Below the pieces are notes generated by a model. It did not search any database, was not told the origin of the DNA, and worked only from the letters and a program-made list of their open reading frames with translations. The position numbers were made by a program, and so were the translations under genes. A DNA stretch of 64,000 nucleotides from Rhabditoides inermis (lineage: Eukaryota > Nematoda > Chromadorea > Rhabditida > Rhabditidae), in assembly GCA_963966185.1 (NCBI GenBank), contig CAWZYM010000074.1, forward strand, positions 62,001 to 126,000. Direction: 5' to 3'. Shown here piece after piece: positions 1 to 11,892 of this stretch. The first letter of the stretch is position 1, and every line of letters begins with the position of its first letter.

Positions 1-39
1 ACAACACAATCAATCGATACATCGATCGATACTCGTTAC

Positions 40-346
40 CGTAATCTCGGATGCGTCGATGTCGGCGACGTGTTCACTGTGGTCGTCGGAGTAGTGGAGT
101 TGGATGGCCAGGTTGCCTTGCTGAAAGAGGAGGAGGAGTTGGAGGAGCAGGAGCAGGAGGAGAAGGAGCAGGAGCAGTCAGTGTCTCACCTGGTAGCGAT
201 GGCTGAATGCTGTCTCGACTGCCGCGGTGGCGGAGTACTGTTGTCTGCGGCCGACTGTGGGTTGGATGGAGACTTGGAGGTCGACGACTGGGACGGCGGA
301 GAGAGAGACGAGAGAGACGGGGTCGGGGGAGACCTGCGAGGGAGGA

Positions 347-410
<64 letters not shown>

Positions 411-436
411 GGTCGGGGGAGACCTGCGAGGGAGGA

Positions 437-477
<41 letters not shown>

Positions 478-514
478 GAGAGGGAGAGGGTCGGGGGAGA
501 CCTGCGAGGGAGGA

Positions 515-564
<50 letters not shown>

Positions 565-590
565 GGTCGGGGGAGACCTGCGAGGGAGGA

Positions 591-636
<46 letters not shown>

Positions 637-897
637 GGTCGGGGGAGACCTGCGAGGGAGGAGATGAGAGAGAGACGAGGGAGAGAGAGAGAGAGACGAG
701 GGAGAGAGAGAGAGAGGGAGAGGGAGAGAGAGAGAGAGAGAGACGAGGGAGAGAGAGAGAGACGAGGGAGACGGGGTCGGGGGAGACCTGCGAGGGAGGA
801 GATGAGAGAGAGAGAAAGAGAGAGCGAGAGAGAGAGAGAGAGAGAGAGGGAGAGGGTCGGGGGAGACCTGCGAGGGGAGAGATGAGAGAGGGAGGGG

Positions 898-938
<41 letters not shown>

Positions 939-3900
939 AGGGAGAGAGTCTCACCACGACAGGCGCGCTTCCATAGTCTACGAGTGGAGTGAGTGATCGG
1001 AGGAGGATGCGTGTCGACCCCCTGCCCGTTGCTTCCACCAACACACGCGAGCCCCGCCGGCGCACACTGGCGACCTGAAAGGACACTTCGCTCCAGTCAG
1101 TAGTTGCATTGATCGGGCATCCTGGAAAATTCATCACTTCGTTATTCATCACTTCATCATTTTGACTTCATCACTTCATCACATGTGATGAAGTGATGAA
1201 GTGATGAAGTGAAAGTGATGAAGTGATCAACTTTTTTTTTAATTTTCGTATTTTTAAGGTGTATTGTATTTAGTGGTCTGTCAAATGTTGTCAATTTGTT
1301 GAAACTAAATACGGCAACAGATGTTCGTTTGTCCGCTTACTCATAAACTACATCATAATGTACCAGATCAAGATGAAGATGCTCCATACTTGAAAACTTG
1401 TAGGATGCAAATGATGATGTGCTACTTCAATGATGATGTGCTACTGTAGAATGCTACAACAAGATCGTTTTGTACTAACTGAGCCCTTGTTATACCTACG
1501 AAAGATGGCGACGTATTGACGACGTCAGGTTACGTTGGTGGATAAGGGTTTGCTTGTGCCCGGCGCGTAATTATTCCAACAAATAGATTTTCTCTATACG
1601 ACAACGCCAGTATCAGTGCGTCCCTCAAACGCGGATGAGGATGAGGAACATGTAAGAGCAAGAGGAAGAAACTTCGCATGTGGAACATCGTCCTCTTCCT
1701 CTTCTCTTCTATGTAAATTGGCATCTTCCGCTTCTGTCATGTCGCTTTTCACGTCGTTATGGTTATCGCTTAAGAGAAAAGTTAAAACTAGTAAAAAAAA
1801 CCGATTGAAAGTTTACAAAAACAGTTTACAAATTACTTTTTACAAATTAAAAAAGTTTGTTACAAAAAAAACGAAAATTGAAACTTCATCACTTCATCAC
1901 TTCATCACATGTGATGAAGTGATGAAGTGATGAAGTGATGAATTTTCCAGGACACCCATTGATCGTCACCTGTCTGTCCGCGCTCTGCAGCCTGTCTGCG
2001 GCCAGTTGTGTCACATCGAATAGCACGTCCCTCTCCCCTGACAGGAACACCCGCTCACCCGTCCGCTCGTCCCCCACTTGGAACGACGCCAACACACGCA
2101 CCTGCACATCATCGGGTTACTGTGCGGTTCTAGTTCTTGCTTGTTATTGTTATCATCGTGAGAGAGACAGTGTTTTTTGAGTTAACGTCAAAGCGTGCCA
2201 AAAAGTATGCACTTTGTACTTTGTGTCTATAGCTGGATCGAGAGAGGGAAGGGGAGAGGAGGGAGGACGAGAAGGTCAGAGTGAGGGTAGATCAAGGACA
2301 AAGTGCGGTCGTCTTTACAGAGTGAGTGCAGGGTAGGGTAGACTGCGGGCACACAAAGTGCACATTCCATGTGGAGAGAAAGGGAAAGCGACAAGGGAAA
2401 GGGCGAATCCCCAAGTCACTTCCAAGTGCTTAAGGTGCACATTCAATTTGGAAGTGACATACATAAAAAAATAGGATTTTTTGGCATACCTCTGAGTGTT
2501 GGTGTCGCAGACTGCACCCGTACTGTCGCGCTGCCGTTCTTCTATGCTTGGCTGTGTTCTTTCCCCCCTTCTTCTCCTCTCCCTTCTCCCTTTCTTTCGA
2601 CTCGGACAGACCGCGCCACACCCCCACCGGCCAGTCTGACACCGCATTCAACACCGGATCCCGCAGCCACACCTGAATGGTGTTTGTATACTTGTTGTTT
2701 ACATCACACGTACCGTAATGGGTAGCTTTGGGTACCACACTGTGAATGGAATGAACGTGTTCCACTGCTCCCAGTGCACGTGTACCCGAATAGAAGAGTG
2801 GCCCCTCAGCTCGGACCCATCCACGTACACCTGACGTATTGATTGGTTATCGATCGATTATCGATTGATCGATTACCGAAGTGCACGTGGGAGCGGTCTT
2901 GAGGACCCGCGACTCTGCGGAGATACAGTGCGATAGGGCGGTCACATCTCGGGTGATTCCTGAAGAAGCTTCCTTTCTATTGCCCCGCCCTCACTGACTC
3001 CGCCCCCCACCTCCGAGACTGACTGTCAGCACTCGCATCCATGTAGAAGTCTGGGAGCCAGATAGGACAGCCACATTGATAAGATCGGAAGTCTAGAGTT
3101 GAGTGTTTGGTGAGTTGCTTATAACTTGCCATGACACACCTTTGAAATGGGCACTAGGGCGTATACGATGTCGGGTGTGACGCGAAACTTGGTGACGATT
3201 CGCTTCGGACTCTCGGTCTGCAACGTTTCAGTGGTTATCGCTGGCGAGCATATCTCTTGCAATCCATCGCCACGCGATCCGCCCGCACTAGTTTGCTCTT
3301 AGCTAACAGCGTGGTGTGCTTCCGTGGCGCAATCGGCAGCGCGTTCGGCTGTTAACCGAAAGGTCGGAAGTTCGAACCTTCCCGGGATCGTATCTTTTGC
3401 GAAATTTCACAGCGTTCATTTTGCTATTTTACACGTTTTCTAACCATAAATCATAAGAATACTGCTTTTACAATGTTTTTGAACATTTTTTCACCGTGGT
3501 TGCGTTTCCTTTGAGTGTGCGGTCGATCTGCCAGTGTATCTCTGCCGGGGCGGGCTCCTCGGCAGTCGCTGGCTGCTCGGCCGCTCGGAGACGAACCAAC
3601 ATGGCCAGCACGTATCCGTCGTAGCTAAAGAAGTGGATTAAAAACATACTGACTGAATATCACATGTAGTTACCTCAGAACGCCTTGCTTGGCAGTGAGC
3701 ACATATGTGGTGTGGAGGCTGGAGCGCGCCGAACCAGACACTCGCACCTGGGAAGAAGAGTTGCATCAAATAAAGTTTCAATTGTACAGAAATGTATAAT
3801 CAATCTCAAACATGCAAATACACACCTGCCATTCAGGTGAGAGGGCGGATACGGAGACGACTTCGAGTCGCTCGTCCAGCCACGAACTGGAACAGTGAGG

Positions 3901-6900
3901 ACTTCAATAGACACAGGGCAGATTCGATATATTTAATTTTTACTTTGTTTGTCTTTCAGTAGACATATCGATATCAGTCGGATGGCAAAAAAAGCTGCAG
4001 CCTTGGAAGCGACTTTCGCTCGCCGCACCCGTTTGGATCCACGCGCACTCGCAAAAACAAGTGCGCACAGAAATGCAACTTGCACACTGTTTATTGAGAT
4101 AACTGATAACGCTCTATATACTAAGCGCGCAACTAGCTCAGCATTTTCCGATCAAAAATAATCGTGCTCTAGTTGGCACCGTAGTACATGGATGATGCGG
4201 ACTGCCGTTTTTCGTTGCCGTTCATACCATTAACTTATGGGAACGTCTCACATGACCAAGTAGCGTAGTGGTAACGCTCTCGCTTACCAGGCACCTGTTC
4301 GAGAGTTCGAACCTGGGTACCTCCGCCAAGTTTTGTCAAATTGAAAACACCATCCAATGGGTTCTGATCGTTGTCTAACCACCCTAATGTCTCTCGTGAA
4401 AAGAGTGAAACTCATTTGCAGGCTTACTATACTTAATAATGGAAATCAATATACATGAACGAACCGTATATCGATGCGACTGAGCACCTCCTCCTCTCCT
4501 TCACTCGAGTTGTGAGCGACATGAAGGAAGAGAGTGTTGAGAGAGTGGGGGGAGAGAGTGAGGTTCGCACGAGACAGCACGGACAGAGTGCTGAAAGGCC
4601 AGGTTGACAAGACGCCCCGCCCCGCCACGCCCCGCCCACCACTCACCTCGCACCCTCCGTATAGATTTCGTGTGTTTGCGCGGCGGGAACCTGCAACCAT
4701 TGTAATTGACTCCGCCCCTTCAAGTCACGCCCACCTGAGGAAGGAGTGTGATCGGCAGCTGTGGTCGGTCGTAGAATGGCACGTTGCACGTCGCTGACAC
4801 GGTGTAGGACAGCGAGATGAGCTGTATTATACATCTATAAGCCCCGCCCCTTCCGACCACGCCCACCTTCTTGCTGCTCTCGGCGCCGATCTCTCCGAAC
4901 CACGCGAATGGCACGTGAAGACGGATGAGACACGAGTGGCGGGATTCGTCGAAGGGCGAGAGGTGGCAGGAGGCGGAGACTGGAGGGGCGGGGCTTAAGG
5001 AGGAGGGGAGAGGGAGGCTATACCTGTGGCTGCGGTGTTGCTCGTCAACTGGACTCGCACGCAGACGGGTTGTTTGAAGAAGGAGAGAAGGGGCGCGTCC
5101 GCCACTGCGACAACGTCCACGAACGGACGGTCCTGGAATGAGGCTCTCTCCCCCCCCCTCTCTCCCCCTCTCCCCCTCTCCCCCTTCTCTCTCCCCCGTA
5201 CCAGTGTGACCCTGTCTGCCACCATTCTGACTGCGACGGCGCAGTGTAGGTGTGGTAGTGCTGCGAGTAGTCGTGTGGAGTGTGCTCTGGAGGAGTGGGA
5301 GGAGAGAAGATGTTGGTCGGGAGAAGAGGGACAGTCAGACTGAAACAGGCGGGCTATATGCACAACCCTCTGCACCAAGTCACTGACAAGTGACAAATAC
5401 GTCGATCGCTGAACGGTACTGCCACCGGCGTTAGGCTAACAAATTCTGAACCCTTTGTTATATCACACGATCCGCGTAAGAATCGGACGAGGTGAGACCT
5501 AGGAACTTAGTGCGCGGTTATAGGGGTTTTCAAGGGTGCTCTACAAGGTAGTATAGGTGATTTTGTCCCAATATGCAAATTTGGTCAGTTAAGGGACCAT
5601 GACCTCAAATCAGTCAGTTTTTGTCCAAATTTATTTTTAATGGCTTGTTCGATTTGTCTTGAAATTATAAGACTTTTTGTACATACACATTTTTTCATAA
5701 AACAAAAAAGAAAAAAGTTATGATCAAAAAATTGAAAAAAAAATCATATTTTATTTTTTGAGATCTTTTCGCCTCGATACAACAAAATCGACTAACACCA
5801 TTCGATTCTACGCGTTTAATCAAATCACTATGATTTTTTTCGTGAAAATCTGGTGTTGCCTTTTCTTCCATCCAGAGCGATGAAAATGGCCCGAAATACA
5901 AATTTCGCGTTTTACCGCCATTTTTCATATCTTCCAATCCGAAATAACAAAAATCACTTTTATATTCGGATTTTGCACCTTTAAATTAGTTTGTGTAGTT
6001 GTTTTCAGGCAAATATGATGTTGCCTTTGTGTTCATCCGTGATGTTGAAAATGGCCTAACTATCAATCGCGAAATTTCATGATAACGCCAGAAGGCAACA
6101 CTAAATTTGTATAAAAACAATTACGTAGACTAATTAAAAGATGCGAAATCCGATTATGTAAGTGGTTTTTGTTATTTCAGAAGGATAGAATTTAAAAGTG
6201 ACAGGAAAATGCGAATTTTCACATTTGAGCCATTTTCATCGCCTTAAATGAACAAAAAGGCAACACCGGATTTGGCTATAAACCAACACATATACTAATC
6301 AAAAGGTGTAGAATCCGAATATAATAGTGATTTATGTTGTATCGGAACGAAAGACTTGGAAAATGGCGGTAAAACGCAAAATTTTTATTTCGGGCCATTT
6401 TCATCGCTCTGGATGGAAGAAAAGGCAACACCAGATTTTCACGAAAAAAATCATAGTATTTTGATTAAACGCGTAGAATCGAATGGTGTTGGTCGATTTT
6501 GTTGTATCGAGGCGAAAAGATCTCAAAAAAATAAAATATGAAACTTTTTTTCAATTTTTTGATCATAACTTTTTTTCTTTTTTGTTTTATGAAAAAATGT
6601 GTATGTAAAAATAGTCTTATAATATCAAGACAAATCGAACAAGCCATTCAAAAATAAATTTGGACAAAAACTGACTGATTTGAGGTCATGGTCCCTTAAC
6701 TGACCAAATTTGCATATTGGGACAAAATAACCTATACTACCTTGTAGAGCACCCTTGAAAACCCTTATAACCGCGCACTTATCTCCTAGGTCCAACCTGC
6801 CCGAAATTCGTCCGATTCTTACGCGGATCGTGTGATATATGCTTCCCTCCACATCGTTGTGATTGTTATGCTGTGTTCATCTATCTACCGTCTCAGTGTG

Positions 6901-7821
6901 TCTCACCTGTAGATACATCCCTCTGGCGCTCTCGTTTCCCTCCCTCCCATCAGGGGAGAACAGTAGGAAGCTGTTCTGTGGTGGCTGCAGCGAGAAGTGC
7001 ACACCTGTACAAGTGAATTATTGATTTTTGTTATCATAAATTGTGGCAAAAAATCACAAATCATGTTATTCCTGTGCTACCTTTACTTTTACATTTTGCC
7101 TTTTGCTAATGTTTTCAGAACGCGCCTGATTGGATGCTTTGATATAATTCTGACGCTGTCATGTTTGCCTTTATGTTTTATGTTTATGAGTTTATGTATA
7201 GTGCTAGTCTTTTATCGAAGAAAATATTATAACAATGTAGTAATCTGATCCTCTTTTCTCCGTTCATGTCGTCACGTCTTCACATATATCATAGGAGAGA
7301 GGAACATGAGAGAGAGAGAGAGAGAAACTTGCTGTACAAAACAGAAGGTACATTCGTACATTCTTGACAACGACATCCACATGAGGGAAGCGAATAAATG
7401 AGAGAGCAGAGCGTGCAACTCCCTCACCCTCACACGTGTTTTATTTCACCCCAAAAAGTGCAGCTTGGATATAACGTAGGGTTTCTCTTTTCTCTCACAC
7501 TGAAAAATATTGTTCAAACAAAGTATACGCCAAACCGAAAAGTCCAATTCGCTCTCGCGCGCTCTCCCGCAACGGAAAAGGCGCACAGGAAGTAACAATT
7601 TCCCAGTGGCCTCCTCTCTGCTCCCCCCCCCCTCCTCCCTCCCTCTCTATGCTTCTCTCTCTCCCTCCCTCTCAATATGTATAGCTTCTTTGGCCACAAA
7701 AAACTCTGTGTTGTCTGCAAATCATAAAGAAAAAGAGCTGTGCTGGCTTCATACTCGAATCGAATTGCTTCTCTCCCCCCTCTCTCCCTCCCTCTCTCTT
7801 CCTCTCCCCTCTCTCCCTCTT

Positions 7822-7858
<37 letters not shown>

Positions 7859-8438
7859 ATCCGGCCGAGCTCTCTTTTCGGGACAACGCTGCGTGTGCCG
7901 ACTGGATAAAAGATTAGAATTAGAACGGCATCCCTTTCACTGGAGGGATTTATGGAGCAGAGACCGCGAGAGAGCAGGCATATGCGAGAGAGCGCAGACA
8001 AAGGAAGAGGAGACAATCGGACTGCGTGTAGGAAGGAACGAGAGAGAGATAGAGAGAGGGAGAGAGAGAAAGGGAGAGGGGGAGGGGGAGGGGGGATTGA
8101 GAGGGAGAGCTCCGTTTGACACGCACGAGTGACCAGAATGAGTGGTGATTAGCGTAAATCCGTAGTAGGCCCATTGTTTACTACTAGCACGCAACTAAGA
8201 CTTCTTTCCTGAACTCAATTGTACACAATACATTAAATATATGTAGAAACAGTTGTATAATACGCTTGTGTTGAGGGTTGTTTGTCAGTCATCTCCGTTC
8301 TTCTCTCTCTTGTCCACTTTCGATATTGGAATAGGGGAGAACCACGGAAAAAATGACAAAAAGCCAGAAATGATGCATTACAAATGCTGGAGAGCGGGAA
8401 CGCTGCAGAAAATGGCACTCGGTGAAAGGAGATAGAGT

Positions 8439-8477
<39 letters not shown>

Positions 8478-8605
8478 TGAGAGAGAGGAGGGGGGAGGGA
8501 GGGAGGGAGAAAGAGAACGACAGCGCGACACTTGCAAAACACATTATTACCTGCTTCGAACATACTACTGCGCATTACTTTAGTATGAAAGAGGGAGGGA
8601 GAGAA

Positions 8606-8679
<74 letters not shown>

Positions 8680-8852
8680 GGCGTTGGAATCCGTATAGCA
8701 ATACCCATTGTCCCCTTTCCCTTCTCACTCCACCGCCACATTTGACCACAACAAGCACACAAACAAGCACGGTTCGTTATTTGACTCTCTCCCGCAGTGC
8801 CACCAATGCCAGTTACGACACCCCACCGAAGAGATGGGTTCTCCCCTCTCCC

Positions 8853-8889
<37 letters not shown>

Positions 8890-9168
8890 ATGCGTCAACA
8901 ACAAAAGAAGGCGCAAAGATCGGTGATAGCGCCTCGGATAGGATTGGCTCGGATCTCTATCTGGCCAGTCTGTTCATTCGAATCCCTTGAGAGTTCGACA
9001 GATGTGATGTGTGCAAATGGAAACACTGCAGCAGTGAACAATGAGCTAACTGCAAATCAATCGCGGAATCTTGTTATCACAGACAATCCTGTAACAAGTA
9101 AAAACAAAGAAACAAAGAGAGAACTCACCGGCACTCACTCCGAGCAGAGACATGAATAGAAGAATCAT
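40..9168 (-). CDS. TMEM132-like: TMEM132-family transmembrane protein (5' part, 638 codons; continues past the left edge)
   Basis: TMEM132 proteins are type I membrane proteins of the animal cell surface with a cohesin-like and bacterial-Ig-like extracellular part. Exons on the minus strand in coding order: 9168-9129, 7004-6907, 5339-5202, 5132-5024, 4979-4867, 4821-4735, 4690-4647, 3886-3826, 3747-3674, 3624-3495, 3217-3140, 3092-3011, 2959-2877, 2830-2714, 2672-2490, 2101-1970, 1074-955, 333-190, 120-40. All have GT-AG borders and the phases match throughout. Residues 1-14 (MILLFMSLLGVSAG) form a signal peptide. Family blocks seen: LINVAVLSGS, RDVTALSHC, VYVDGSELRG, IPFTVWYPKLPIT, YGCSLRHQHSEVRVL and TRILLRSLTPL. 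The membrane segment and tail would lie left of base 1. The start is the only ATG before a hydrophobic leader whose donor phase fits exon 2. No exon is obviously damaged. Family confidence is high; the 5339 start of exon 3 rests on phase. Confidence 0.85.
334..954 (-). repeat. Minisatellite in a TMEM132 intron that copies the downstream 3' splice site
   Basis: This 621-nt intron is (GA)n on the plus strand, interrupted by a unit of about 30 nt. Read on the minus strand, the unit holds a pyrimidine tract, CTCGCAG and GTCTCCCCCGACCC. That is the true acceptor plus the first bases of exon 333-190. The exon-start base of the seven copies falls at 333, 423, 501, 577, 649, 787 and 867; the 333 copy is the exon itself. 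The intron length is a multiple of three, and the coding frame has no stop anywhere in it. Confidence 0.9.
1115..1957. mobile_element. Non-autonomous DNA-transposon-like element in a TMEM132 intron
   Basis: The ends are inverted repeats: GGGCATCCTGGAAAATTCAT at the left and the complement of GGGTGTCCTGGAAAATTCAT at the right. Both are followed inside by ATCACTTC repeats forming palindromes around CACATGTG (about 1160-1215 and 1883-1935). ATTGATC flanks both sides (1108-1114 and 1958-1964), as for a 7-8 bp target duplication. Host introns are rich in ATTGATC words, so the duplication could be chance. No transposase frame is present. The splice sites at 1074 and 1970 are untouched. Confidence 0.6.
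3318..3390 (+). tRNA. trnN-GTT: tRNA-Asn (anticodon GTT)
   Basis: A 73-nt cloverleaf. The D arm is GCGCAATCGGCAGCGC, the anticodon arm is TTCGG-CTGTTAA-CCGAA, and the T arm is GGAAG-TTCGAAC-CTTCC. The acceptor stem GCTTCCG pairs with CGGGATC, with one mismatch (position 2) and one wobble. Internal A and B boxes for RNA polymerase III are intact. It lies antisense in a TMEM132 intron, about 100 bp upstream (in gene direction) of exon 3217-3140. The acceptor mismatch leaves some doubt about function. Confidence 0.85.
4254..4328 (+). repeat. tRNA-like sequence with A and B boxes (decayed tRNA or SINE head)
   Basis: The A-box-like TAGCGTAGTGG and B-box-like AGTTCGAACCT are suitably spaced for a polymerase III promoter. 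The acceptor and T stems do not pair, so no cloverleaf forms. It sits in the TMEM132 intron between exons 4690-4647 and 3886-3826. A tRNA-derived SINE head or a dead tRNA are the two readings. Confidence 0.45.
5461..6837. mobile_element. 1.38 kb foldback (inverted-repeat) element in a TMEM132 intron
   Basis: The two halves are near reverse complements over almost the whole length. The ends are TATCACACGATCCGCGTAAG and its complement. TA lies on both sides (5459-5460, 6838-6839), as expected of a TA-targeting transposon. The arms are AT-rich with imperfections increasing toward the middle (about 6100-6180), where smaller palindromes occur. Short frames in the arms mirror each other and show no protein family. 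It separates exons 7004-6907 and 5339-5202. Confidence 0.75.
7005..9128 (-). other. First intron of the TMEM132 gene, microsatellite-rich
   Basis: This 2.1 kb intron separates the signal-peptide exon from exon 2. It contains (GA)n or (CT)n tracts near 7310, 7790-7860, 8040-8110, 8430-8510, 8590-8680 and 8850-8885. No other gene, RNA or TE end was recognised. Long frames here are simple-sequence artefacts. Confidence 0.7.
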
Positions 9169-9631
9169 GGCGGAAGGAGTGTTCGACAGCCTTGTCTCAC
9201 TCGCAAATTCGCATCTGAAAGACATGCTTCTAAGTAACAGAAGTTGATAGGGAAGTAATAATGGTGACTTAACGAGTGAACAATTATAAGAAAAAGTAAC
9301 GGAACATTCAATCAAAAATACGACGTGCAACGCTGCCAAGCAGAAAGTGGAACGAACGAAGAAAGAGGCATTCGCTATTCCATTTCTCTCTCTCTCTCCC
9401 TTCCATATTCACAGAGTTCCCTCCATGCGAGGGACTCCATTTCATAAAATAGTCGACGGCACGTGCGCGCTTCGCAAAAAAAACGCGCAAATCCGGAATG
9501 TTCAGTCCAATTAGGGAGGGAATGAGAGTTTCGAATTTCGGTGTGAGATTGGAGGTCTTCTATGCTGCAGCGATTCTCTCACGAATGCTGCAGCCGCGCG
9601 AGAGATGAGTACGAAATTGAAACCTTCCCTC

Positions 9632-9662
<31 letters not shown>

Positions 9663-10035
9663 TCAATCTCTATCTCTCTCTCTCTCTCTCCATATAACGA
9701 CATTTCATCTCCTCCATAGCGAAAAGCCGGCGTCTAATCTAGGCGACTGATATAATGCGCACAATACGAAAGAGAAAGAGAGGCAGAGGGCAGACAGAGC
9801 ACATAACAATAATACTACTACTACAACTTTACAACGCACCATAAAAATCTCAAGACTACACTCGAAATGTGTACGTTCTCAGAAATCAGCTGTTCACATT
9901 TTGCGGGGAAAGGGGGCGGGGCCAAGGGGGAAAGAAGCAAGCGGACACGAGTCCTTTTCTGCATATGGGATCGATGAGTCTGCCCCTCCGGCCGCTCCCT
10001 CTCTCCCCCCCTATCTCTCTCTCTCTCTCGCCTTT

Positions 10036-10079
<44 letters not shown>

Positions 10080-10524
10080 TCTTCTCTCCCTCTCTGTGGT
10101 GTTACTTATTTATCCCTTCCACATTCTCACCCTCCACCCTACCCACTATATGCTTGTTGTTATTTACTGGTCACAAGGAGACTAATTGAATTTCTACTCG
10201 ACGGGTGTCCGATCAAAATTGAATAAAAAATGAGAAGTATACCAGAAGCCAGAAGCGAGTAGAAATAAGCATACAAAAGAGACGAATAAAGTCAGTGTGT
10301 CTATATGATTGCATTATCATATGCATAATTGGAAGCAGATGATAATTGATAATTGATAACATAAGATTAAGATGTATGAAAAAGAAAACAACCACAATAG
10401 AATTGCACACATTTAGACTGAAAAAAGATGGGAAGCCCAAACGAAAACGAAACATTATCTCAGCATTCACACAACCAGTCACCATTGCACTTTCTACAAA
10501 CAAAATTTAAAGAGCTTCTTTCTC

Positions 10525-10590
<66 letters not shown>

Positions 10591-10880
10591 GCAATCTTTA
10601 TTTTCATTCAAAACCACGAAAACAGTGTTATGAACAGGAAGGAAGAGGGATGCCCTTTCTTCTAATTCCAAACCGCATCATGCATTCGTTTCAGTTTCCC
10701 GATAGAGATTCACATCGCCATGGCGAAATTCAAATTTCCGGATTACAAAACCGACATGTTGAGAACAGCAAAACGAACAACACGTATTCGTATATGTTGA
10801 TTAGACACGACTCATATATGTTGCCCCTACTCCTATTCCCTTGCACTCGCCTATCTTTCTCTCCCTCCCACACTCTCCCT

Positions 10881-10926
<46 letters not shown>

Positions 10927-11180
10927 ACCCTTGGGGTATCCCGTATTTTCTGAAATACCCATTGTCTCCCACGCTACACAAATTTATATTAACAGAGATA
11001 TAAATGTCCTGCACTGTCTCAAACATCAAGCTTTCTCCCATTTCTCTTTCTTTCTTTCAAAATCGCATGTTTGTAACATCTTTCACTTTCAGTCCTACAT
11101 ATTCACAAACGATACAAAAAAGAGCCGATGAGAGTCGAACACGAACTACAAAATGCGCGACTCCAAACTGGCTTCGTTGC

Positions 11181-11220
<40 letters not shown>

Positions 11221-11892
11221 CGAGGAGAAAACACTTCTCCTCTTTCGGACTTCGGACAACGACCGACGAAGCTCCGAGATTTGACCAATTACCAGAGACT
11301 GCGAAAAGAGCGCAAAGATCGGCACCTCTCTCCTCTGTTCGGGAATAGGCTCGTTTCTCGGTTATGACAACCCGTCTTCTCCACTGCTCCTCTCCTTCTC
11401 TGCTCCTTCTCCTTCTCCACTGCTCCATCCATCATTCCGCGCATTCTCCGCACTGCTCCGAAAATGCGAGAAGCGAGCCACTATCATTATGGACAGAGAG
11501 AGGGCCGTTTACAACAAAGGAAGTGCACTCTCAGGGAAGTACTACTTCCAATATGATTATACGTGCGACAAACCCGATAAACACAGATAGGTGAAGTGTG
11601 AAAGTACTTTCATCTAACCAGTCTTCACGAATTGTGATATGCTCATAGAAACGCAAAAACAAACAAATCAAATAAGTTGATGAGTGTCATGCGCCTATTG
11701 TAATTCTAATTTTGATAAATGGTTTTGTTAATGTGAATGGTAAAACTAAGTGTAAAACAAATTATAAATAATCTCTTTTATGTACATAACAAGCCAGTGC
11801 AACAAATAGAAGTAACATCCTATAGCTCTAGTCTACCAATCACAAATACCAGAAAGCAACCGCCTAGGCCCCGCCCATTTGGACCCCGCCCA
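9169..11892. other. Intergenic: TMEM132 5' flank and GUF1 3' flank
   Basis: The segment lies upstream of the TMEM132 start and downstream of the GUF1 stop, both on the minus strand. It should hold the TMEM132 promoter and the GUF1 3' end. (CT)n tracts occur near 9630-9690, 10015-10085, 10520-10590 and 10880-10920, and (GA)n near 11185-11220. No coding exon was recognised. A GC-rich pair GCCCCGCCC / ACCCCGCCC at about 11869-11891 immediately follows the GUF1 stop. Confidence 0.5.

Noticed and set aside
207..992. Plus-strand Arg/Glu-rich open frame of 261 codons
   Set aside because: Antisense reading of the TMEM132 intron minisatellite.
4254..4328. Second tRNA gene in the TMEM132 introns
   Set aside because: A and B boxes exist but acceptor and T stems do not pair; kept only as a tRNA-like sequence.
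5695..6541. Mirror-image open frames in the foldback element (80 and 61 codons)
   Set aside because: They are complements of each other through the inverted repeat and match no transposase.
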